A stretch of 19,966 bases of DNA from contig JAGHUY010000055.1 of the NCBI GenBank assembly GCA_018064545.1, positions 1 through 19,966 on the forward strand, read 5' to 3'. The notes under the pieces were generated by a model, which was given only the letters and a program-made list of their open reading frames with translations, was not told where the DNA came from and ran no database searches. Made by a program: the position numbers and the translations under genes. Position 1 is the first letter of the stretch. The number at the start of each line of letters is the position of its first letter. Source of the DNA: Candidatus Apopatosoma intestinale (lineage in GTDB: Bacteria; Bacillota; Clostridia; Oscillospirales; CAG-272). Below, piece by piece: positions 1 through 6,936 of this stretch.

Positions 1-93
1 GCAGGCTTCCTCACTCGTGACCCGAGAATGAAGGAAAGAAAGAAATACGGTCTCAAAGCCGCTCGTCGCGCCAGCCAGTTCTCCAAGAGATAA
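1..93 (+). CDS. rpsI: 30S ribosomal protein S9, C-terminal fragment
   Basis: The gene runs in from the left edge; only the last 30 residues and a TAA stop are present. They read [16 protein letters not shown] and end in the SKR tail, which is diagnostic of S9. In the family this basic tail reaches the ribosomal P site and contacts tRNA. A factor-independent terminator follows 18 bases after the stop, so this is the end of a transcript, presumably rplM-rpsI. It points toward the S10/spc/alpha cluster rather than along it, unlike the Bacillus arrangement, in which rplM-rpsI lies downstream of rplQ in the same direction. Identification is near certain; the start is outside the window. Confidence 0.97.
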   Translation, partial: AGFLTRDPRMKERKKYGLKAARRASQFSKR

Positions 94-111
94 GGTTTTA
101 CTCGACTTATT

Positions 112-150
112 CAAAATCCCGATGGCCCATGGCTTTCGGGATTTTGTTTT
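112..150 (+). terminator. Rho-independent terminator after rpsI
   Basis: A perfect 11-bp stem (CAAAATCCCGA at 112-122 with TCGGGATTTTG at 136-146) with a 13-base loop is followed directly by TTTT. It lies just after the rpsI stop codon and before the ribosome binding site of the next small gene. Some read-through into that gene is possible, since no separate promoter is obvious between the two. Confidence 0.85.
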
Positions 151-163
151 ATCGGAGGAAAGA

Positions 164-367
164 ATGGAACAAAAGCAAAAACCGAAAAAGCCCGTCGCGT
201 CCTGCGAAACGTGCGAATATTTCGACTGGGACGATGACGTGCAGGATAACGTCTGCAAAATGGATATGGATGAGGACGAATTGTGGCGGCTCCGCGCGAA
301 TCCGCAGTTCTCCTGCCCGTACTACAAATTTTACGACGAGTATAAAAGCGTACAAAAACAGATTTAG
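164..367 (+). CDS. Small four-cysteine protein, DUF6472-like
   Basis: This encodes a 67-residue protein. The ATG at 164 is chosen over an in-frame ATG at 122 because GGAGGAA lies three bases upstream of it and because the upstream start falls inside the rpsI terminator. Cysteines are at 14, 17, 31 and 51: a CETC pair, one in a very acidic middle (DMDEDE), and one in a CPYYKFYDEYK segment near the end. From memory this pattern matches the short Firmicutes family DUF6472, whose function is unknown; the four cysteines could bind a metal, but that is inference. No membrane segment or signal peptide is visible. It sits between the rpsI terminator and tandem terminators, so it may depend on read-through from rpsI. 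Confidence 0.75.
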   Translation: MEQKQKPKKPVASCETCEYFDWDDDVQDNVCKMDMDEDELWRLRANPQFSCPYYKFYDEYKSVQKQI

Positions 368-397
368 GGCTCTCAACCGAAAAAGAAGCCCTTTTTT
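366..397 (+). terminator. First of two tandem terminators after the four-cysteine gene
   Basis: AGGGCT (366-371, overlapping the TAG stop codon) pairs perfectly with AGCCCT (387-392), followed by a T-run through 397. The loop is 15 bases. The AGCCC arm can pair instead with GGGCT at 399-403, so two structures compete. Confidence 0.55.
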
Positions 398-453
398 CGG
401 GCTAAAAAACATGCTCTCAACTTCCCGTTGAGAGCTTTTTGGTGCTCTCAACC
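369..453 (+). repeat. Three copies of GCTCTCAAC plus one complement
   Basis: GCTCTCAAC occurs at 369-377, 413-421 and 444-452, and its exact complement once, at 427-435. Pairing with the second copy gives a terminator; pairing with the first encloses the small hairpin; pairing with the third places the T-run in the loop. The region separates the four-cysteine gene from the promoter of the XRE regulator. It may only be a worn terminator duplication, but the mutually exclusive pairings resemble an attenuator layout. Confidence 0.7.
413..440 (+). terminator. Second tandem terminator, part of a GCTCTCAAC repeat
   Basis: GCTCTCAAC (413-421) pairs perfectly with GTTGAGAGC (427-435) across a five-base loop, followed by TTTTT (436-440). 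The left arm also occurs at 369-377 and 444-452, so the single right arm has three possible partners. Confidence 0.75.
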
Positions 454-462
454 AATTTTTTA

Positions 463-491
463 TTGACGGATTTGGCAATTTCGTTTACAAT
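463..491 (+). promoter_or_regulatory. Sigma-A-type promoter for the XRE regulator
   Basis: TTGACG (463-468) and TACAAT (486-491) are separated by exactly 17 bases, close to the housekeeping consensus. The ATG of the regulator is 63 bases beyond the -10 box, after a GGAGGA site at 543-548. Confidence 0.75.
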
Positions 492-554
492 GTTGACAGA
501 GACGGCCGTCCACCCATAGCGACACGAGTATGAAAACAATACGGAGGAATCATC

Positions 555-1661
555 ATGAATAACATCACAGAAACCATTGCGCAGAATATCGCCAAGTTCC
601 GCAAAGAGAGCGGCATGACGCAGGATACCCTCGCCGGAAAACTCGGCGTCACCTATCAAGCCGTTTCCAAATGGGAGAACGCGCAGGCGTGCCCCGATAT
701 TGCCCTGCTCCCCGAAATTGCGGAAACTTTCGGGGTATCGCTTTCCTCTCTTTTGGGAGAGGAAGACCAAAACCGTCCGGCAGAGCCGTCCGCTCCGGGA
801 ATCGACTGGAACGACGACGGCGCGTTCCGGCTGGTTTTCTTCAAAGGGAAAACGCCGGTCAAGGAAAAAGCTTTTACCGAGGAAGAACGAAAGCTCCAAA
901 AAAAGATCGAGCTTGTCTGGCAGGGTGATGCTTGCGACATCAGCAGTGCCGTTGCCGTTCACGTGGAGGGCAACGTGAAAGGAAATGCGACCGCTTCCAA
1001 CGGGCCGATTTCGATAGGAGGCGATCTCGACGGCGACGCTGTCACGTCAAACGGAGCCATCGCCGTACAAGGCGATCTCGACGGCGACGCCGTTACGTCA
1101 AACGGAGCTATCACCGTGCAAGGCGATCTCGCCGGCGACGCTGTCACGTCAAACGGAAGTGTAGAGGTCAAAGGAGACGCCGAGGGCGATATTACCATCC
1201 AAAAAGGAAGCGTGACCGTTTCCGGAGACGTAGACGGAAATATCACATCCGATATAAACTGCGATACCACGGTGACTGTTCGCGGAAGCGTGATGGGTTC
1301 CGTCACCGCCCACACCGTCAAAACCAAACAAAAAACAGGAATGAACTCGGATATGACGTTAGGCGAAGACTTCTCCCCCGACGATCTGCCCGATTTTGAT
1401 GATTTGAATGATCTGAAAGAGGAGCTGACAGACCTCATTGAGGAGTTGGAAGACCTCGAAAGTGAGCAGGAAGACCTGTCCGGAGAACTATCCGATCTCA
1501 CCGATGAATGGGCTGAGAGTGAGGAAGACGAGAAAGAGAGCGTTTGGGAAGAAATCGAGGACAAAAAATCAGAAATAAACGATATTGCCGAATCCATCAA
1601 AGAGAAAAAGCAGGAAATCCGGGAAAAGAAAGAAGAAATCAGGGATGCCCTCTGGCAATAA
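555..1661 (+). CDS. XRE-family regulator with repeat solenoid and coiled-coil tail
   Basis: This encodes 368 residues, starting at an ATG behind ACGGAGGA. Residues 5-68 form a classic XRE/Cro-type helix-turn-helix (recognition region VTYQAVSKWENAQACPD, followed by the ALLPEIAETFGVSLSSLLG helices). Residues 80-135 are an uncharacterised linker with a short beta-rich stretch. From G139 a 17-residue repeat with the pattern GDxxGDxxTSNGxxxVx recurs at 156, 173, 190, 207 and 224, then a 20-residue variant to 243 and a last partial unit. This glycine-aspartate periodicity resembles bactofilin-like beta-solenoids. Residues 275-368 are strongly acidic, then acidic and basic, with heptad spacing typical of a coiled coil. 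DNA binding is well supported by family. The ligand, targets and any polymer formation are unknown. The gene has its own promoter and terminator and appears monocistronic. Confidence 0.85.
   Translation: MNNITETIAQNIAKFRKESGMTQDTLAGKLGVTYQAVSKWENAQACPDIALLPEIAETFGVSLSSLLGEEDQNRPAEPSAPGIDWNDDGAFRLVFFKGKTPVKEKAFTEEERKLQKKIELVWQGDACDISSAVAVHVEGNVKGNATASNGPISIGGDLDGDAVTSNGAIAVQGDLDGDAVTSNGAITVQGDLAGDAVTSNGSVEVKGDAEGDITIQKGSVTVSGDVDGNITSDINCDTTVTVRGSVMGSVTAHTVKTKQKTGMNSDMTLGEDFSPDDLPDFDDLNDLKEELTDLIEELEDLESEQEDLSGELSDLTDEWAESEEDEKESVWEEIEDKKSEINDIAESIKEKKQEIREKKEEIRDALWQ
1020..1172 (+). repeat. Three tandem 51-bp units inside the regulator gene
   Basis: Units at 1020-1070, 1071-1121 and 1122-1172 each encode one 17-residue repeat. 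Units one and two differ at about five positions, mostly third codon positions. The first two-thirds of unit three is almost identical to unit one, after which it diverges. The near identity in DNA, compared with the diverged outer repeats, points to recent in-frame duplication. Confidence 0.85.
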
Positions 1662-1665
1662 CACG

Positions 1666-1694
1666 AAAAGACGGGAAAAATCCCGTCTTTTCTT
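1666..1694 (+). terminator. Terminator after the XRE regulator
   Basis: AAAAGACGGGA (1666-1676) pairs perfectly with TCCCGTCTTTT (1681-1691) over a four-A loop, starting five bases after the TAA stop. The T-run forms part of the stem's 3' arm. Confidence 0.85.
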
Positions 1695-1721
1695 GCATTT
1701 ATCGCAAAGCCGTGATACAAT
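1693..1721 (+). promoter_or_regulatory. Extended -10 promoter for the heparinase-like gene
   Basis: TTGCAT (1693-1698), a 17-base spacer and TACAAT (1716-1721) preceded by TG at 1713-1714 give an extended -10 promoter. It starts right behind the previous terminator and 32 bases before the start codon at 1753. Confidence 0.6.
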
Positions 1722-1752
1722 GAAATCAGAAACGAACAAGGAGGACTATCCT

Positions 1753-3606
1753 ATGTTTACCGATTGGACACCCGAAAGACTGCACGAGATCACGTACCGT
1801 CCGCCGGTCACGCCCACGTGGCACGACCGCAACTACTGGACGTCGCTTCCCAAGCCCATGACCGGTGAGATTGTCAAAAACGCGGAAAAATATATTGATT
1901 TTGAGTTTTTGCCCATACGCGCCACCGATTTTCTGGCATTCCGCCGCACGGGAAACCGCACGGAAATGGAGCGGCGGCATTTGCCGCGCCGCGAAGCCCT
2001 CGCGCAGATGACGCTGGCCGAATGTATTGAAAACAAGGGACGCTTTGTCGATCCGATCATCAACGTTCTATGGATGCTCTGCGAGGAGACCTATTGGGGC
2101 TCCACCGCCCATTTCGATCAGGACATCCGTCAGAAAGAACGTGAACTTCCCTGCTTCGATGATCCGTATCTTGACCTGCACGCTTCCAACACCGGTTCGA
2201 TCATCGCGTGGACGCTCTATCTGTTGGAAGACAAAATTGGGTCGGAGGCTCCCTCGCTTGTCGAGCGCGTCAAGGGCGAACTGGATCGCCGGATTCTCTC
2301 CGTTTTCGAGCGGCATTACGAATACTGGTGGATGGGATATTATCGAAAAATCAACAATTGGTGTCCGTATATCGCCGCCAATGTGTTGAACGTCGTTCTG
2401 CTCTGCGAAAAAGACAAAGCAAGACAGGACAGGATCGTCCATAAGTGTCTGAAACTGTTCTCTAACTTTACCCGCGACTATCCGGCCGACGGCGGTTGCG
2501 ACGAGGGGACGAGTTACTGGGCTATGGCCGGCGGCACGTTATTTGAGGGATTGGAATTTCTTTACGATACCACAGGCGGAAAAATCGACTATTTCTCCCA
2601 TCCGTTGATCCGCAATATCGCGGAATACATGGTCAAAATGCACGCCACCGGCGAATACTTTTTAAACTTCGGGGACGGTGGTCCGAAAGCCGCCGGCAGT
2701 TGCCTCGTCTTATTCCGTTACGGCGAAAAGGTCGGTAGCCGTCAAGTAACGGCGCTCGGAGCTTTCCTCTATCAGCGGTTGAGAAGAGAACGGCTGTTGA
2801 TCTCAGGTCTCAACCGTCCGGGTTCTCTGTTGATGGAACTGAACTGCGCCGTGCGAGCCATGCAGACCAAAACGCTGGTAGCCGCTCCGTACGATTCGGT
2901 TCTGCCTGATCTGCAAATCGCCGCTCTGCGGGAATGTGATGACGAAAATCTCGGACTTTATGTGGCCGTCAAAGGCGGAAATAACGGGGAAAGCCACAAC
3001 CACAACGACGTCGGCAGTCTGATCTGTTATATCGACGGCGCACCGGCCATCGTTGACGCCGGGGTAGAGACCTATCGCCGTCAGACGTTCGGCGAAGAGC
3101 GCTATTCTCTGTGGACCATGCAAAGCGCGTGGCACAATTTGCCGACCGTCAACGGCCAGATGCAGAAGAACGGAAAAGAATACCGGGCGACCTCGTTTGC
3201 CAGTTCTGCGAACTTGATTTCCACCGTTGACGTGGCGTTTGCCTCGGCCTATCCGGAAGAAGCGCATCTCGCTTCCCTGTCCCGTTCGGTGGAACTGAAT
3301 CGGGATGCCCGCCGGATCACGGTTTCGGATTCCTACGCTTTCACGCAGGGTGCCAATACCGTATCGGAGCACCTGCTTCTCTGCGCCAGCCCCAACGTTC
3401 GCCCCGGCCTTGCCGTCTGTCAGACGTTCGCCGGGATCACGTTCGGCATTGCCTTTGATCCGTCTTATACGGTCACCGTCGAGGAACAACCGCTTTCCGA
3501 CCCCAAGATTGCCAAAGACTGGAACGGCCTCGCCGCCCTCTATCGGCTGACGCTGACCGCCACGCTCCCGCAAAGCGGAAAAATGGAATATTCCATTCAG
3601 AGATAG
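1753..3606 (+). CDS. Heparinase II/III-family protein (polysaccharide lyase-like)
   Basis: This encodes 617 residues. The ATG at 1753 follows AAGGAGG at the right distance; in-frame starts farther upstream lie in the promoter or in the regulator gene. Residues about 90-370 look like the helical toroid of the family (KINNWCPYIAANVL at 199-212, GGCDEGTSYWAMAGGTLFEGL around 247-267). Residues about 385-617 form the beta-rich half, with the hallmark ESHNHNDVGSLICYIDG at 413-429, IVDAGVETY at 433-441 and SAWHNLPTVNGQMQ at 458-471. Family members cleave acidic glycans by beta-elimination, and the HNHND histidines match the conserved metal/catalytic region. There is no signal peptide or membrane segment, so a cytoplasmic role on imported oligosaccharides is likely (inference). 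The substrate cannot be told. No sugar transporter or sulfatase gene is nearby, so it stands alone. Confidence 0.88.
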   Translation: MFTDWTPERLHEITYRPPVTPTWHDRNYWTSLPKPMTGEIVKNAEKYIDFEFLPIRATDFLAFRRTGNRTEMERRHLPRREALAQMTLAECIENKGRFVDPIINVLWMLCEETYWGSTAHFDQDIRQKERELPCFDDPYLDLHASNTGSIIAWTLYLLEDKIGSEAPSLVERVKGELDRRILSVFERHYEYWWMGYYRKINNWCPYIAANVLNVVLLCEKDKARQDRIVHKCLKLFSNFTRDYPADGGCDEGTSYWAMAGGTLFEGLEFLYDTTGGKIDYFSHPLIRNIAEYMVKMHATGEYFLNFGDGGPKAAGSCLVLFRYGEKVGSRQVTALGAFLYQRLRRERLLISGLNRPGSLLMELNCAVRAMQTKTLVAAPYDSVLPDLQIAALRECDDENLGLYVAVKGGNNGESHNHNDVGSLICYIDGAPAIVDAGVETYRRQTFGEERYSLWTMQSAWHNLPTVNGQMQKNGKEYRATSFASSANLISTVDVAFASAYPEEAHLASLSRSVELNRDARRITVSDSYAFTQGANTVSEHLLLCASPNVRPGLAVCQTFAGITFGIAFDPSYTVTVEEQPLSDPKIAKDWNGLAALYRLTLTATLPQSGKMEYSIQR

Positions 3607-3616
3607 TAATATGGTC

Positions 3617-3741
3617 AAGGGGTTGTAGCAGAATTCGCATAGTGCACAAAAATCGGGAGGCAAAATCGTCTCCCGAAATTGTTTTTTTGTGCATCTTTTA
3701 CAAGAAAAATGGCATGAAAAATAGTTTTGCTACAACCCCTT
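3617..3741. repeat. Nested inverted repeat, candidate MITE
   Basis: The ends are a perfect 14-bp inverted repeat: AAGGGGTTGTAGCA at 3617-3630 and TGCTACAACCCCTT at 3728-3741. Inside is a second perfect inverted repeat, TGCACAAAAA (3643-3652) with TTTTTGTGCA (3684-3693), and within that TCGGGAG (3653-3659) with CTCCCGA (3670-3676). There is no convincing coding frame. The length, terminal repeats and lack of genes fit a miniature inverted-repeat element. I could not find a target-site duplication, so a long structured RNA or terminator remains possible. Confidence 0.6.
3643..3693 (+). terminator. Hairpin that can terminate the heparinase-like transcript
   Basis: The nested stems (10 bp outer, 7 bp inner) with a run of seven Ts at 3682-3688 can act as a terminator 36 bases after the TAG stop of the upstream gene. 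The T-run partly pairs with the A-run on the other side, so the alternative is the inner 7-bp stem followed by the Ts. Confidence 0.55.
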
Positions 3742-3781
3742 CTCACTCCGACTTTTCACTCTCCGAAAAGCAGAAACAAAG

Positions 3782-3816
3782 AAAAACCCTCCCGCCGAAT
3801 CGGCAGGAGGGTTTTT
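3782..3816 (-). terminator. Terminator of the S10-spc-alpha supercluster
   Basis: AAAAACCCTCC (3782-3792) pairs with GGAGGGTTTTT (3806-3816), with an inner GCCG/CGGC stem, one C-A mismatch and a three-base loop. It begins 11 bases after the rplQ stop on the minus strand, where the tail is T-rich. The A/T flanks are symmetrical, so it could stop transcription from both sides of this convergent junction. Confidence 0.85.
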
Positions 3817-3827
3817 GCTATGTCTGA

Positions 3828-4169
3828 TTACAGAAGCTTAATCAAAGCCATTTCAGCGGCATCGCCACGACGCGGGCCGAGCTTATAAACAGCAGTGTAA
3901 CCGCCGTTTACGTCAGCGTACTTGGGAGCGATCTCGTCGAAGAGTTTCTTCACAACGGCTTCCTTGGTGATGAAGGCAAGTGCCTGACGACGGCTGGCGA
4001 GAGTGTTCTTCTTGCCGAGCGTGATCATCTTTTCGGTCAGGGCCTTTACTTCCTTGGCTCTGGTGAGAGTCGTCTCAATAGAACCGTTTTCGAGAAGGTA
4101 TGTTACCATGCCTCTGAGCATTGCCTGTCTATGGGCAGTCGGTCTGCCGAGTTTTCTGGTTCCGGGCAT
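3828..4169 (-). CDS. rplQ: 50S ribosomal protein L17
   Basis: This 113-residue protein opens with [20 protein letters not shown], the invariant L17 start, and carries [19 protein letters not shown], the second conserved block. L17 is a component of the large subunit near the exit-tunnel side. The length is typical of Firmicutes. The ATG at 4169 has AAGGAGGAAACC upstream. It is the last gene of the supercluster, 56 bases after rpoA and directly before the terminator at 3782-3816, as in other Firmicutes. Confidence 0.98.
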   Translation of the reverse strand: MPGTRKLGRPTAHRQAMLRGMVTYLLENGSIETTLTRAKEVKALTEKMITLGKKNTLASRRQALAFITKEAVVKKLFDEIAPKYADVNGGYTAVYKLGPRRGDAAEMALIKLL

Positions 4170-4225
4170 TATAGGTTTCCTCCTTTGCCTGATTTTAAGT
4201 TAGGGTTATCCCTTTGGATAGAAAG

Positions 4226-5191
4226 TCAGTCTTCTTCACGGCGAAGCGACAGACCGAGCGAATGGAGTTTTCCGATCACTTCGTCCAGCGACTTCTTGCC
4301 GAGATTTCTGACCTTGATCATGTCGTCCTCTGTCTTGCTCGTCAGGTCTTCAACCGTGTCGATACCGGCACGTTTCAAGCAGTTGAAGCTACGAACCGAC
4401 AGGTCAAGCTCCTCAATGGTCATCTCAAGAACTTTTTCTTTCTTGGTTTCTTCGCGTTCCACCATGATTTCCGCCCTCTTTGCTTCATCGGAAAGTTCAA
4501 CAAAGAGGTTGAGGTGTTCGTTGAGTATCTTGGCGGCAAGCGATACGGCTTCCTTAGCGGAAATGGTACCGTTTGTCAGTACGTTTAACGTGAGTTTGTC
4601 ATAGTCGATGCTGTTTCCGACACGGGTGTTGTCAACGGTATAATTGGCATTGTACACCGGCGTGAAAATAGAATCCACATAGATGACACCGAGTTGTCCG
4701 CTCGAGTAGATCTGTTTGTTCTTCTCCTGCGATACATAGCCGCGGCCGTGGTCGAACGTCAGTTCCATATGGTAACGGACGCCTTCGCTGACGGTGGCGA
4801 TATGATGATCGGGGTTCAGAATTTCCAGTTCGTCATCGCATACGATGTCTCCGGCACAAACGTCCTTCGGGCCGGTGATGTCGATGTACACCGTCTTGGG
4901 CATATTGCTGTGGAGGCGAGCGGTGATCCCCTTGACGTTGAGAACGATTTCGCAAACGTCCTCTTTGACACCGGGAACCGTGGAAATCTCGTGAAGAACG
5001 TCCTTGCCGCCGCCGGCCAGTTTGATGCTGACAACAGCAACGCCGGGAAGCGAACTCAGAAGAACTCTACGTAAAGAATTGCCGAGTGTTGTGCCATAGC
5101 CGCGCTCCAAGGGTTCAACGACAAAAGAACCGCTGGTGCCGTCATCATTCAGACTCTCTACGGCCATATTCGGCTTTTCAATTTCAATCAT
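4226..5191 (-). CDS. rpoA: DNA-directed RNA polymerase subunit alpha
   Basis: This encodes 321 residues. Residues 1-230 form the dimerisation/assembly domain ([22 protein letters not shown] near the N-terminus, [21 protein letters not shown] in the middle). A charged linker follows ([12 protein letters not shown]), and about 248-315 is the C-terminal domain with two helix-hairpin-helix motifs ([20 protein letters not shown] and [19 protein letters not shown]). Two copies nucleate polymerase assembly, and the C-terminal domain touches UP elements and activators. The length is close to the usual 310-330. It follows rpsD after a 123-base spacer containing a strong hairpin and precedes rplQ. Confidence 0.98.
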   Translation of the reverse strand: MIEIEKPNMAVESLNDDGTSGSFVVEPLERGYGTTLGNSLRRVLLSSLPGVAVVSIKLAGGGKDVLHEISTVPGVKEDVCEIVLNVKGITARLHSNMPKTVYIDITGPKDVCAGDIVCDDELEILNPDHHIATVSEGVRYHMELTFDHGRGYVSQEKNKQIYSSGQLGVIYVDSIFTPVYNANYTVDNTRVGNSIDYDKLTLNVLTNGTISAKEAVSLAAKILNEHLNLFVELSDEAKRAEIMVEREETKKEKVLEMTIEELDLSVRSFNCLKRAGIDTVEDLTSKTEDDMIKVRNLGKKSLDEVIGKLHSLGLSLRREED

Positions 5192-5276
5192 TCAAATAAT
5201 CCTCCTTCAAATCTTAACACAATGTTTCGCATGTCCGTAAACAATGGTTGGAAAATGCTTCCGATTCCGCGTGTCC

Positions 5277-5312
5277 GTACCGGCCCGCGATTTCGGTCAC
5301 ATCGCGGGGTAC
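5277..5312 (-). other. Strong hairpin just after rpsD, no T-tract
   Basis: Read on the minus strand, GTACC-CCGCGAT pairs with ATCGCGG-GCC-GGTAC: an 8-bp perfect core plus a 4-bp outer stem with a small bulge and a nine-base loop. It starts two bases after the rpsD stop. With no U-tract it is unlikely to be a full terminator; an mRNA-end stabiliser, a processing site or a regulator of rpoA translation are possibilities. Confidence 0.6.
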
Positions 5313-5314
5313 GA

Positions 5315-5944
5315 TTATTTGGAGTACAACTCGACGATCAGGTGCTCCTGGAACGGGAAGTCAACGTCGTCTCTGTCAGGGAGAGCCACAACCGTAGCGG
5401 TTGCTTTGTTCTTATCCAGAGAGAGCCACTTCGGAGCAGTCTTCTGTTCCATGAGTTCGAGTAAGGATTTTACTTTTTCAGAGTCGCGGGACTTGTCGGT
5501 CAGAGCGATCACGTCACCCTTCTTCACGATGATGGAAGGAACGTCGGCCTTCTTGCCGTTGATGGTGAAGTGAGCGTGAAGAACGAGCTGTCTTGCTTCG
5601 TTACGGCTCTCTGCGAGACCCATGCGGTATACTACGTTGTCAAAACGTCTTTCCAGCAGGCAAAGCAGGTTAGCACCGGTCTGGCCTTCCTGTTTATCGG
5701 CCATCTCGAAATAGGTTCTGAACTGTCTTTCCAGAACGCCATAGTATCTCTTGGCTTTCTGCTTCTCACGAAGCTGCATATAATACTCTCTGTTTTTCTT
5801 AACCTGTGCGGCACCGTGCTGGCCGGGAGCCGTACCTCTGCGGGTAACAGGGCACTTATCCGTCAGGCAACGTTCACCCTTGAGGAAAAGCTTGGTTCCC
5901 TCTCTGCGGCAAAGTCTGCACACAGGACCTGTATATCTTGCCAT
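5315..5944 (-). CDS. rpsD: 30S ribosomal protein S4, zinc-binding form
   Basis: This encodes 209 residues beginning [16 protein letters not shown]. Cysteines at 9, 12, 26 and 31 form the zinc site of the C+ type of S4; [11 protein letters not shown] follows. Residues about 100-152 are the S4 RNA-binding domain ([23 protein letters not shown], then [13 protein letters not shown]). S4 nucleates 30S assembly on 16S rRNA and in several bacteria also represses ribosomal operons. A 24-base gap separates it from rpsK. In Bacillus rpsD is elsewhere, while Clostridia usually keep it here, between rpsK and rpoA, which fits the proposed affiliation. Confidence 0.98.
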   Translation of the reverse strand: MARYTGPVCRLCRREGTKLFLKGERCLTDKCPVTRRGTAPGQHGAAQVKKNREYYMQLREKQKAKRYYGVLERQFRTYFEMADKQEGQTGANLLCLLERRFDNVVYRMGLAESRNEARQLVLHAHFTINGKKADVPSIIVKKGDVIALTDKSRDSEKVKSLLELMEQKTAPKWLSLDKNKATATVVALPDRDDVDFPFQEHLIVELYSK

Positions 5945-5968
5945 AGTGTTTGAATCCTCCTTGTGAAA

Positions 5969-6364
5969 TTAGACTCTTCTGATTTTCGGCGGTCTGCAGC
6001 CGTTGTGAGGAACAGGGGTAACATCGCGGATCAGGCTGATTTCCAGTCCCTGCGTCTGAAGCGCACGGATGGCGGATTCTCTGCCCTGACCGGGGCCCTT
6101 CACGTAAACTTCCACGTTCTTCATGCCGTTATCCGCAGCGATCTTGGCGGCGGTTTCAGCGGCCATCTGAGCAGCAAACGGAGTGGACTTTCTGGAACCC
6201 TTGAAACCGAGTTCACCGGCAGAAGCCCAAGAAACGGCGTTGCCGTCAGTGTCCGTGATGGTTACGATCGTGTTGTTGTACGTTGCGCGGATATGTGCTA
6301 CGCCTTTTTCAACGTTCTTGCGTTCACGGCGCTTTCTGACTACCTTTTTTACTGTCTTAGCCAT
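5969..6364 (-). CDS. rpsK: 30S ribosomal protein S11
   Basis: This encodes 131 residues: a basic N-terminus ([16 protein letters not shown]), then [28 protein letters not shown] and [15 protein letters not shown], and the C-terminal [18 protein letters not shown] typical of S11. The protein lies on the 30S platform next to the mRNA exit channel. The length is normal, and it begins 16 bases after the rpsM stop with an AGGAG site. No residue of note is missing. Confidence 0.98.
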   Translation of the reverse strand: MAKTVKKVVRKRRERKNVEKGVAHIRATYNNTIVTITDTDGNAVSWASAGELGFKGSRKSTPFAAQMAAETAAKIAADNGMKNVEVYVKGPGQGRESAIRALQTQGLEISLIRDVTPVPHNGCRPPKIRRV

Positions 6365-6380
6365 TAGCTTGTATCACTCC

Positions 6381-6749
6381 TTATTTCTTCTTATTCGCAA
6401 TGGTCTTCTTCGGACCTTTTCTGGTTCTGGCATTGGTCTTGGTTCTCTGACCGTGTACCGGCAGACCTTTCTTATGACGGGTGCCGCGGTAACAGCCGAT
6501 TTCAACCATTCTCTTGATGTCCAGAGCTACGTCACGGCGAAGGTCGCCTTCCACCTTGTGGTTGTTTTCGATTTCGTCGCGCAGTTTGGAAATATCGTCT
6601 TCGGTCAGGTCCTTGCAGCGGGTATCGGGATTGACACCGGTCTTCGCGAGGATCTGGTTGGAGGTCGTTCTGCCGATACCGTAGATATAGGTCAGACCGA
6701 TTTCCACTCTTTTGTTGTTGGGTACTTCTACACCAGCTATACGAGCCAT
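6381..6749 (-). CDS. rpsM: 30S ribosomal protein S13
   Basis: This encodes 122 residues starting [26 protein letters not shown], with the helix-two-turn-helix region in the middle and the conserved [28 protein letters not shown] segment, ending in a lysine-rich tail (KKTIANKKK). S13 sits in the 30S head, bridges to the large subunit and contacts P-site tRNA through its tail. The length and order (rpmJ-rpsM-rpsK) are standard. Confidence 0.98.
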   Translation of the reverse strand: MARIAGVEVPNNKRVEIGLTYIYGIGRTTSNQILAKTGVNPDTRCKDLTEDDISKLRDEIENNHKVEGDLRRDVALDIKRMVEIGCYRGTRHKKGLPVHGQRTKTNARTRKGPKKTIANKKK

Positions 6750-6773
6750 CTAAATTTTACCTCCTTTTTAGGA

Positions 6774-6887
6774 TTAACCCTGTCTCTGTTTGTGCTTCGG
6801 GTTTTCGCAAATGACCATTACATGGCCTTTTCTTTTGATGATTTTGCACTTGCTGCAAATCTTTTTGACGGAAGGTTTCACTTTCAT
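6774..6887 (-). CDS. rpmJ: 50S ribosomal protein L36, zinc-ribbon form
   Basis: A short gene of 37 codons plus TAA. The protein starts [20 protein letters not shown] and ends [15 protein letters not shown], the complete L36. C11, C14, C27 and H32 form the zinc site of the C+ version. L36 is the smallest large-subunit protein and helps organise 23S rRNA near the factor-binding region. Its closest Shine-Dalgarno-like stretch, AAAGGA, is about 14 bases before the ATG, which is farther and weaker than for its neighbours. It lies between infA and rpsM, as in most Firmicutes. Confidence 0.96.
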   Translation of the reverse strand: MKVKPSVKKICSKCKIIKRKGHVMVICENPKHKQRQG

Positions 6888-6936
6888 GTGTCTTTTACCA
6901 TTCCTTTCGTAAGTTTTGAATTTTGTTGGTAGAATC

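Noticed and set aside
129..478. Overlapping frames on both strands around the four-cysteine gene
   Set aside because: They lack ribosome binding sites and run through terminators; the frame at 164-367 has the signals and the conserved cysteine pattern.
1585..1752. Upstream extension of the heparinase-like protein
   Set aside because: It overlaps the regulator gene, the terminator and the promoter; the ATG at 1753 has a strong ribosome binding site.
3600..3760. Target-site duplication around the candidate MITE
   Set aside because: The flanks (ending GGTC on the left, beginning CTCA on the right) show no convincing direct repeat, so mobility is not proven.
3642..3827. 61-residue plus-strand frame in the convergent spacer
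   Set aside because: It consists of inverted-repeat arms and the operon terminator, with no ribosome binding site.
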